A DNA stretch of 64,000 nucleotides from Perkinsus olseni (lineage: Eukaryota > Perkinsozoa > Perkinsida > Perkinsidae), in the NCBI GenBank assembly GCA_013115135.1, contig JABANP010000254.1, forward strand, positions 1-64,000. The letters are read 5' to 3'. The notes under the pieces are model-generated. The model did no database searches. It was not told the DNA's origin and saw nothing but the letters and a program-made list of their open reading frames with translations. Shown here piece by piece: positions 56,886-64,000 of this stretch (its first letter is position 1; every line of letters starts with the position of its first letter). Position numbers and translations under genes: made by a program.

Positions 56886-58334
56886 TTACCGGAAGGGGGC
56901 AGTGTTCAGCGGGGACTTTGCGGAGGTCGTTGAATGCTCGTGATAATGTTGATCACTCTTTAACCTCAAATGCACAGGCCAGCGTAGATTGGTCAAACGT
57001 TTACTCTTCCGCGTGGCGTGCAAGAAGAGCGTTAGTTTTGGATCATCTTTGGTGGAATTCCTAGTCGTACACAGCGCCATCTGGCCCGGGTTGAAATCTT
57101 TCGTTTCGCCCAACCCTCTCTTAATGATCGATGTCACCTCCTGGACGATGTGGTAGGAAAACCAATAGCACTTTGATATGTCATAGGATGAGATCATCCC
57201 AGCCAGGTAGCGGCGGCTGTACTGTGTTACACGAAAAAGACAACCGACCTTGAGCTTGGCAACAGAGAGGCCCACCAGGTGGCCATATTCAGTGGAACGC
57301 ATTTCGAGACGCACCGGTTCGAGAGGGCGCAGGTCTGTGGCCAGAGGGAGGGACTCGTACACTCCAACTGGGATGTCGTTGAAGATATCCTCAGGCGCGA
57401 CTTCAACTCGTCTATCCGCTCCAAGAGATTCTCTAGGCACTTCCTCAATAGCGGCTCCTTTATTTTGTGCTACCGGCACGACTTCAACCTGTCCAGCGGA
57501 GTCGCAAGCGAGGGAACTTTCTCCATCATCAACAGTCTCCATTTTTTCAACGTCCGCCGCTCCTCTGACCGGTCCAGTAAAATCGCAGGAGACGGGAGGT
57601 TCTTCAGCATCAACGGTCGCCTTTTTCTCTGCTACCGGCTCGACCTCAACCTGTCTTTTCACCCTAGGCTCTCCATCAACCTTTTCTATTTTCCTTTTTC
57701 GTCTTCTACCAGGTGGATTTGCATCAGCCATTGTCACCGGAAGGGAAGCAGTTTTTGTCGGGGATTTTGCTGAGGTCATTGAATGCTCATGATCCTGTTG
57801 ATCACTCTTCAATCTCAAATGCACAGGCCAGTTTAGTTCGACCCAACCATGATGCTTCCGTGTGGCGAACAAGAAGAGCGTTAGGTGTGGATCATCTTTG
57901 GTCGAATTCCTAGTCGTACACAGCACCACCTGGTCCGGATCGAAATCTCTCGTTCCGCCCAGCCGTCTCTTAATGATGGATGCCGCCTGTTTCACGACGT
58001 AGTGGGAAAACCAATAGCAATTCGATATGTCGTGGGATGAGTAAAGCTCACTGAGGGAGCCGTGGTCGTACTGCCTTACACGAGTGGGACAACCGACGTT
58101 AATTTCCGCGACAGAGAGGCCCACCAGGTGGCCATATTCAGTGGAACGCATTTCGAGACGCACCGGTTCGAGAGGGCGCAGGTCTGTGGGCAGAGGGAGG
58201 GACTCGTACACTCCAACTGGGATGTCGTTGAAGATATCCTCGGTGGGTTGGCTCGTCGTAGTAGGGTGAAGGGATTTGCCGACTACCAGGCTCACCAGTG
58301 GAAGAATCAGGATGATGATGATGTAGAAGAGCAT
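56886..58334 (-). CDS. Secreted orphan protein with two CYWF domains
   Basis: The ATG at 58334 gives a strong signal peptide (MLFYIIIILILPLVSLVVG). An in-frame upstream extension to 58439 lacks ATG and was not used. The protein is 482 aa, with two domains of about 150 residues joined by a charged linker (GRRRKRKIEKVDGEP... VEVVPVAQN). Both domains start EDIFNDIPVGVYESLPL and share YGHLVGLSVA, DIS-N/K-CYWFS, VVLCTTRNSTKDDP and WPVHLRLKSDQ. The first 45 or so residues of the two domains are almost identical at DNA level (131 bp). The basic linker contains a K/R-rich cluster. No known family is recognised. Tandem domain duplication plus secretion suggests a lineage-specific surface or effector-like protein, which is inference. 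Confidence 0.75.
   Translation of the reverse strand: MLFYIIIILILPLVSLVVGKSLHPTTTSQPTEDIFNDIPVGVYESLPLPTDLRPLEPVRLEMRSTEYGHLVGLSVAEINVGCPTRVRQYDHGSLSELYSSHDISNCYWFSHYVVKQAASIIKRRLGGTRDFDPDQVVLCTTRNSTKDDPHLTLFLFATRKHHGWVELNWPVHLRLKSDQQDHEHSMTSAKSPTKTASLPVTMADANPPGRRRKRKIEKVDGEPRVKRQVEVEPVAEKKATVDAEEPPVSCDFTGPVRGAADVEKMETVDDGESSLACDSAGQVEVVPVAQNKGAAIEEVPRESLGADRRVEVAPEDIFNDIPVGVYESLPLATDLRPLEPVRLEMRSTEYGHLVGLSVAKLKVGCLFRVTQYSRRYLAGMISSYDISKCYWFSYHIVQEVTSIIKRGLGETKDFNPGQMALCTTRNSTKDDPKLTLFLHATRKSKRLTNLRWPVHLRLKSDQHYHEHSTTSAKSPLNTAPFR
57262..57392. repeat. 131-bp near-identical repeat, domain 2
   Basis: Near-exact match to 58111-58241 (one clear base change, GGCCAG versus GGGCAG region). Encodes the start of CYWF domain 2. 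Confidence 0.9.
58111..58241. repeat. 131-bp near-identical repeat, domain 1
   Basis: Partner of 57262-57392. The rest of the two domains is clearly more diverged, so this segment looks homogenised. Confidence 0.9.
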
Positions 58335-59148
58335 AGTTGAACAATAGAAATGTTGGCAAACTAATGATATCAAGCGATGCGCTTCGCTCCGCTGTGCTCG
58401 AGACACTTCCACTATCAGAAACATGCAGAAACTTAGCACACCTTTCCCCGTGTACTGCGTCGCATTTCAACCGATACACTCGAAAGGCTCAACAACGAGG
58501 ATTCTGGAGGGGTAATGCCCCTCAGCGGAGTCTTGCAGCATGATCGACGAAGGAAGGTCAGAAGGTGCTCCCAATGCGATTGGAGATCCTCGTCAAGCAA
58601 GTGGAACACTCGCAACAATCAAGCGAAGCAGCAGGTGGCATATTCGGCGGACGTGGAAAACAGAAAAAAACAGATCAACTCGATCAATTTTGAGGCGAGC
58701 GAGATTCTATTTGCGCATTTAGCCATCGCGCTCGCCACGGAGTCTATGGCATGGACCTACAACAGGGTTCGGATGGCGGCCCTGCTGAATTGTGTGCTGT
58801 ATTCTCCTGTGGGGAGTGATCAATGGTGAGCAGAAGTCAGTGTTGAACCTTGGCACATCTGAATAGGGCGCCGCCCCATTCAGAGCACAGCCACAGTCTG
58901 AGAATTTACTTGAGTACTTCGGCGAGTGATGCGGTCGTTAACTGATTCACCCTTGGGAGCTTTCCTTATACATCGTGCTGTACATGGCACATTCGTCACG
59001 TCTCTTAGCACCAAGGGCGCCGCCGGCTGTCACGCCAATAATACACAATAAGGTCCCCAACATCAGTGTATCAACGAAACAACCATCTAAGCCGAGAACT
59101 CATCTACATTCGGCGGGAAAGACCGCGAAAAATAAAGTAAAAAAACTA
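58335..59148. other. Intergenic; possible short plus-strand exon
   Basis: A plus-strand stretch about 58600-58830 reads FEASEILFAHLAIALATESM without a start or domain. Otherwise nothing is seen. Confidence 0.3.
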
Positions 59149-60171
59149 CTACTCTTGCTCAAGAAGAATAAGTCTCTTCATCTCGTCTACCAACTCGTAT
59201 GTTCTTTCTATCGGTATGCCGTCCAGAGTCGGACCGGCCTCTCCCGTGACTCCATCTCGGATGCCTCTTTCCTGCAGAATGTGGCTCAACTTCTGGTACT
59301 CCTCGCGTGACCAAGACAACCCCAAGGCCATAGCCAGGGCAAGGGAGCCCCAATCGCTGGTCCCAGCGACAAAGCAGATGTCCGACGGTGTAGCAGTTTT
59401 AATGGAATCGCCAAACGGAACGTATCTGATCAGGAGCTGTTACTCATCACGCACCGATCGTCTTGTGCATGCGTGCAAAGCTAACACTCCAACCCCCCTG
59501 ATACAACTGGGTACGAAGACTCTACACTCCTCCCCGCCTTGCGCTGACTATAAACGGAGAAGCAACAGAATGGCTGTCTCGGAATGAACTGAGAGCACTC
59601 ACCTTGCTACGAGGTCTTCAAGGGGACCCATCCCCATCTCGTTGCCACCATCACCGATGGCTACAGTCTTAACGCCATCACCCTCCGACAGGGTGTGCAG
59701 AGGAGCTATTTTGGCAGGGTCCATTTGCAAGTTGCGCATGGTGCGGTACGGCGGAGCGGCCCGCTCGATGCACACGACCAAATCTAGTTTACCGACTCTC
59801 TTCTTGATGTCATCAGGCGTTGACCTAGGGTTGAAGCCGAGAACGTCGATCGCATCACCAGCTAGTAGTGTCAGAATATCGGCAACATCTTCTTCGGCGC
59901 CGAGGAAGACTTTCCACCCTACCATTTCCAAGGCCTTCGCCACACACACTGACCCGATGAGACCATCTGATTCGAATTGCGGAGGGGGCTTATGAATGCA
60001 ACAAGGCATCCCGGTGATGACTATGGCCCTGCCTCCAGCTGGCGGACGGTGAAGTGCCTCGACAGCCTCCCCGAGGACACCCGGACGAATGAGTGGGCCG
60101 ATACCTCTGTTGCCAACATCAACTTGACAGGCTTCCTCGAGACCTCTCAGAAGCTCCCTACTGGGGGACAT
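59149..60171 (-). CDS. DGLUCY: D-glutamate cyclase-like protein (DUF4392), two exons
   Basis: Exons 60171-59603 and 59425-59149 join in phase 2 across a 177-bp GT-AG intron, giving 281 aa. Family motifs: AIVITGMPCCIHKPPPQFES near the N-terminus, ESDGLIGSVCVAKALE, VCIERAAPPYRTMRNLQMD, IGDGGNEMGMGPLEDL, then FVAGTSDWGSLALAMAL and IRDGVTGEAGPTLDGIPIER. This matches the DUF4392 domain of mitochondrial D-glutamate cyclase, which converts D-glutamate to 5-oxo-D-proline. The length equals the catalytic domain alone, without the N-terminal extension of the animal enzyme. No clear transit peptide is seen. The start ATG opens directly on the conserved region. The gene is in the same orientation as PEX16 and the transporter upstream. 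Confidence 0.85.
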
Positions 60172-60612
60172 ATACTAGTTCAGAAAAAAATACTGACACC
60201 CACAGGAACTAACATCATGACATGGCTGAGCCGATCCGTAGCCCACACGCCCCTTCGAACCACCTAACGACTATCGTCAGACACCCGCATCCCCAGTTGC
60301 GCTGATACTGCCCCTTCAAGGAAGACTCTTCGCGCTTGCGTGCAACATCATTGCCCGGGCCAACCGGGTCCTACGTGGCTCCGCTGTGGCAACAGAGCGG
60401 GCAGCACAGTTTCGTGGAGGGACATGTGAAGATCGGATGATGACGCTGCTCCACCTCATGGCAACGAGGACAGACTGCAACCCACTAGGCAATGCGGCCC
60501 TGGATAGCTCCCTTCTAATCGTACTCCGACCGCGCGCCCGAAAATTGAAGACTCACCCGACAGAATCCCTCGTGATATGAAAAATGCAGATATTTCGGGA
60601 TGGTCGACGGCC

Positions 60613-61570
60613 CTAACTGTCACCAGCGCCGAGACCATAATAGAAGCGCTGGAGGAATAGGTAGTAGCCGACGTAGTTGAGACGATTCAGAACAGGAATC
60701 CTCTCCCACGTCCTACTCAACCCCTCCAAAGGGCGTCGTAGTAGTACATCAAACATTGGGGACCGAAGTAACTGGACAGAAAGTAGCGTTGAGGAAATGC
60801 AAGAAAGCAAGATGTCCCCCACTTACGATTCCCATAACCATCACGCGGACCCTTCTTCGGTATTCTCTCTCACGTGGATCGCCTGGCTTGACCATATCCC
60901 TCCTAAGCCTTTCTCGCAGTATGAGAACCCCTAGCATGTCCATGCTGCTGGCGATGAGCCAAGGCTGCCACTGATGCAGAGGGGACCTGCCGCTCCCCTT
61001 CCTCCCCTTCCGACTGTAGCACCAAGCGCACGCTCTCAAGTACACTAAGGGCCTCAACATCATCAGACAATCTTCGGGATAGGGCAAGGCGAGATTCAAT
61101 CCTGTACTTCTCGGAGCTGCAACCACAGCGTGCGGCATGGTTCGCATAGGAGGCAGCCTGAGCCCTGTCCGTGCGCCAACAAATCCACCAGCATCCTCTG
61201 CACGCTCATCCCCCTCTGCTACGTCAACGAGAAGGGTCCTGTTTTGCTGCAGCGCCAGCAGCAGCAGCCGGATGGCCAACTTGATGGTCTCGACGACCAC
61301 TGCTGCCCTCAATCCGCCACAGTCCATCTCAAGCGACAGCTGGCTTGCCCTCAGGAGCTTGAACGCTGTCTGGAGGCGACGCTTCAGATCAGGCGGAGAT
61401 TGGTGATCGAAATGGGAGCGTAGGAGGCCCGCGATATCAGCTAGTGTGTACCTGGTCAGCAGAGAGAACGGATAGCAGCCTGGGGTTCGACACACTCGTA
61501 GACTAGGGGTTGCGAAAAGTGTGGTATGGCGCAAAACGTGAGAGATGAGCCGTACCCGTACTTCACTCAT
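60613..61570 (-). CDS. PEX16: Peroxisomal membrane biogenesis protein PEX16
   Basis: Exons 61570-60827 and 60771-60613 join in phase 0 across a 55-bp intron, about 300 aa. Diagnostic C-terminal parts: WQPWLIASSMDMLGV, then LLRSPMFDVLLRRPLEGL created by the splice, and VPLL-like IPVLNRLNYVGYYLFLQRFYY. The N-terminal half has VVVETIKLAIRLLLLAL, matching the PEX16 motif around E..K..LRL. PEX16 is an integral peroxisomal membrane protein that recruits PEX3 and membrane cargo. The first ATG in frame (61570) is used; an upstream GTG extension is unlikely. A further 5' exon is possible because the N-terminus is short of clear homology. Its presence implies that the organism keeps peroxisomes. Confidence 0.85.
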
Positions 61571-62555
61571 ACAATCCGATGACGCATACGAACAGCTAGA
61601 GGATTGCACTTGACAGAAGACCGGCTAGGCAGGTTCAGTGAACCCATTCCTCCACTTCGACACCGAGACCGCTTGCTACGATGTCCGACTCGTTCTCACT
61701 TGGATCATGGCTCAATCTCCCCGAACTAACCATACCACAACTTCCGATGATCACCAGTCGATCTTATCAAGAACGCTCCTTTGCTCCACCACCGTTAGGA
61801 CCGCCACAATACTGATTTCCTCGCAGCCGATAAATCAATCAGTTCCGTTTGACGACATCCGACCTCAAAGATACGGCCACCCGGTCGACCTCAGGATACT
61901 CTCAATCACCCACGAAGGACAAGTGCAGAAACAGCACTGTCCCCTCCGAGCCCACGAATGAAGCAACAAGACGGCTGCTGCTCCTACCATCTTTCTCTAC
62001 TACATCAGCTGAATCCTCGATTCAAATACGAGGGTCTCCTGCTCCGTCGCCCCTTCTGGCGCCACCGGCATCAGATAGCTGCCAGCCTTCAGTAATGACT
62101 CCACACCTGCCAGTATGCCGGACACCTTTGACCTCAACTCACCACCCGCGGCGACGGCCATTGATAGGGGGAAAACTGATCCTACATGATGACATCACTC
62201 TGTTCCACTGTAGCACACAACGCTTTGTGTGGGGACTGGGAAAGGGACGAAACTGCGAAGAAAACGGGAGAAGACACGACGACAAAATAGTTGATGACGA
62301 AGAGAATGCAAACGACGACACTTCAACAACAATCAAGAACAAATGGCCTCACCACCGGTAATAAACTTACTGTAATGCATACATAATGGTATCGATCGGC
62401 CGGGATTACGATCCCCAAAACCCTTCCCCTGAACCCAAGTCGACTGCACCGGACCGATTCCAATACTCTTGATAAACCTTGCGTTAGTAGTGCTGCTACA
62501 ACCCAGCCAAAGTGAACGGACGAATCGGTATCTTATAACCGTTTCACCACAGTCA
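61571..62555. other. Intergenic
   Basis: Presumed promoter of PEX16 and 3' flank of the transporter. A plus-strand frame (61849-62361) is low-complexity and unsupported. Confidence 0.4.
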
Positions 62556-63890
62556 CTACCTCTCGACCTCTTTAGACTCGACATCTCGTTCGTCACTCCC
62601 ATCATCATCATCACCGACGACATCATTGCGACTTAAGACGGTCGCAACAGACCAAAGAATGGCGCCGAAGATGAGCCAGCATACGCAAATCCAAAGAGAC
62701 CATCGATGACCGATAGTGTCGTTCCACCAACCCATGAGAAGTGGGCTCGGAAAGTCTCCAAAGGCATGCGTGATGGCCCACAGGACAGCCACTGCCTGGC
62801 CCCTCAGACTTGCTGGTACTGAATCCATAACAGCCACGTTACACGGAGCTGTTGACATGAGCAGGAATAATTCAATAATCGTCAACATCGCCAAGAATCC
62901 AGCCAGATTGTTCACCCAGGGGGCGCCCACCCCCACCGCCCACGATACGGCTATTGGCGCCGCAGACAGCAGGGACGCAACAAAGAGACGCGATCGACTC
63001 TTAGCCCATCGAACCGTGAGATAGTCGAGAGCCAGACCACCTATCAGGGTACCGAAGATTCCGCAGACGACGGTGACAGCACCGAAGGCGATCGTGGAGA
63101 CCGTTTGACTGGTGTCATATATATACTGGATTAGGGCTGGTCCCCAGAAACCGAAGCCGCCCACGGTGAACATGAACGCTGAGAATCCAAAAGACAGGCA
63201 CATGAAGATAGGATTCTTACCTAGTTTGATGAGCTGTCGAGCTAGGCTCTCGCGGGGCTCGTCACCTTCGGCCCTGTCGCTGACTTCAAAGCGGCGTTCC
63301 CACCAGTACGCAAGAAAGGCAAATACTATCATCACCAGGGCCTCGACGCCGAAGACATATTTTCCCGTTTCCCACGACGAGAAGAAGCCAGCAATCAGAT
63401 AGCCCAGCGCCTGACCAACATAGAGGGCCACGAAAAAGATTCCAAGATACAGAGAGTTCTTCCCAGGGGGAGCCGCATCGTCCAGAATCGGCGGCGCCAA
63501 TGATACCAATGCCGAGCCCGCGCCACCATTGATAGTTCGACACACCAATAACAACCAGAATGAGCTCGGGACCAATGCCATGACGCCGTTGGTGATGATC
63601 CATAGGATCATCCCTATGTAGATCGATCTTATCGTCCAGACTCCCGAAATCTGACCGATTCTGGCGAACAGCGGTGACATGACAACAAAGCCCAGTATGA
63701 ATAATCCACCCAGGATGCCAACCTCGACGTCGCTGAACCCTAGGCCTTCTTTGCCCAGGTAAACATTGAAGCCAGCGAACAAGCCTTGATCACAATAGAC
63801 GAGAGCATAGGCTAGAGTGAGGTAACACAGATGGGTCTTCGGACCGAGGTTGCCGAATTCGTCGCTTCGCCGGAGAATCTTCGACGTCAT
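62556..63890 (-). CDS. Spinster-like major facilitator superfamily transporter
   Basis: A single-exon ATG-to-TAG frame of 444 aa with about twelve hydrophobic helices in two halves. The first half has LAYALVYCDQGLFAGF (Spinster-type helix 1), FSDVEVGILGGLFILGFVV, the loop FARIGQISGVWTIRSIYIG in the A-motif position and GGAGSALVSLAPPILDD. The central loop is charged. The second half has GGFGFWGPALIQYI, VVCGIFGTLIGGLALDYL and VPASLRGQAVAVLWAITHAFGD, all typical of Spns proteins (lysosomal or plasma-membrane lipid and sphingosine-phosphate exporters; other organic anions in relatives). The C-terminal tail is acidic (GDDDDGSDERD) and cytoplasmic. The substrate is not predictable here. Length and topology are normal and no break is seen. 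Confidence 0.9.
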   Translation of the reverse strand: MTSKILRRSDEFGNLGPKTHLCYLTLAYALVYCDQGLFAGFNVYLGKEGLGFSDVEVGILGGLFILGFVVMSPLFARIGQISGVWTIRSIYIGMILWIITNGVMALVPSSFWLLLVCRTINGGAGSALVSLAPPILDDAAPPGKNSLYLGIFFVALYVGQALGYLIAGFFSSWETGKYVFGVEALVMIVFAFLAYWWERRFEVSDRAEGDEPRESLARQLIKLGKNPIFMCLSFGFSAFMFTVGGFGFWGPALIQYIYDTSQTVSTIAFGAVTVVCGIFGTLIGGLALDYLTVRWAKSRSRLFVASLLSAAPIAVSWAVGVGAPWVNNLAGFLAMLTIIELFLLMSTAPCNVAVMDSVPASLRGQAVAVLWAITHAFGDFPSPLLMGWWNDTIGHRWSLWICVCWLIFGAILWSVATVLSRNDVVGDDDDGSDERDVESKEVER

Positions 63891-64000
63891 TTTCGAAAGC
63901 CTGGGCTCGAGTTGTTGCTACTACCAAGGAAATACTCATCGACCCGACTGCCGTACTGTACAACACAACCACCGAGAATGAAGAGGAAAAGAGATCTCGA

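Noticed and set aside
58335..58439. N-terminal extension of the two-domain CYWF protein
   Set aside because: It starts at GTG and would bury the signal peptide; the ATG at 58334 is more natural.
61849..62361. 170-aa plus-strand frame upstream of the transporter's 3' end
   Set aside because: Low-complexity Ser/Thr/Pro and charged sequence without homology. It overlaps the promoter side of PEX16.

Overview
The window is nuclear DNA of a unicellular flagellated eukaryote. Genes are split by many short GT-AG introns, several exons are recognisably axonemal, and coding GC is moderate. The mix fits an alveolate protist of the Perkinsus type: N-DRC flagellar proteins, a membrane adenylate cyclase, a polycystin channel, secreted orphan proteins and degenerate retroelements. 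That assignment is inference from gene content and intron style; no rRNA or other marker is present. There is no sign of prokaryotic organisation.

Layout. 1-6.3 kb: a 55-bp tandem repeat, a small RING-finger gene, then a decayed LTR-type retroelement (1937-6289) with 54-bp terminal repeats. 7.3-18.6 kb: two secreted orphan proteins, a polycystin/PKD2-like channel gene (about 11.1-14.2 kb), and uncertain multi-exon genes ending in a clear 322-aa orphan. 18.6-22.2 kb: a transposon graveyard with a foldback element and a MULE transposase scrap. 22.2-35.2 kb: a very large inverted repeat with arms of about 4.7-5.05 kb around a 3.27-kb spacer. Each arm carries a convergent membrane adenylate cyclase and the C-terminus of a tomosyn/Lgl-like protein. 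Only the right copy of the tomosyn gene continues into a full multi-exon gene, to about 42 kb.

43.1-54.8 kb is a flagellar block: DRC1 (+), a bromodomain/ET-domain gene (+) directly behind it, and the AAA protein DRC11/IQCA1 (-) converging on them. Introns in this block and in the tomosyn gene repeatedly share three short cores, often in both orientations, which suggests introner-like families. 55.8-58.3 kb holds a secreted, internally repeated orphan family with a CYWF motif. 59.1-63.9 kb holds three minus-strand metabolic or organelle genes: D-glutamate cyclase, the peroxin PEX16 and a Spinster-like MFS transporter.

Links between genes: DRC1 and DRC11 belong to the same nexin-dynein regulatory complex of motile axonemes. 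Adenylate cyclase and polycystin channels are often ciliary signalling proteins. Tomosyn/Lgl proteins regulate SNARE-mediated secretion. Any shared regulation is inference. Exon coordinates were worked out by hand from frame, homology and splice signals; 5' ends of long genes are the least certain.
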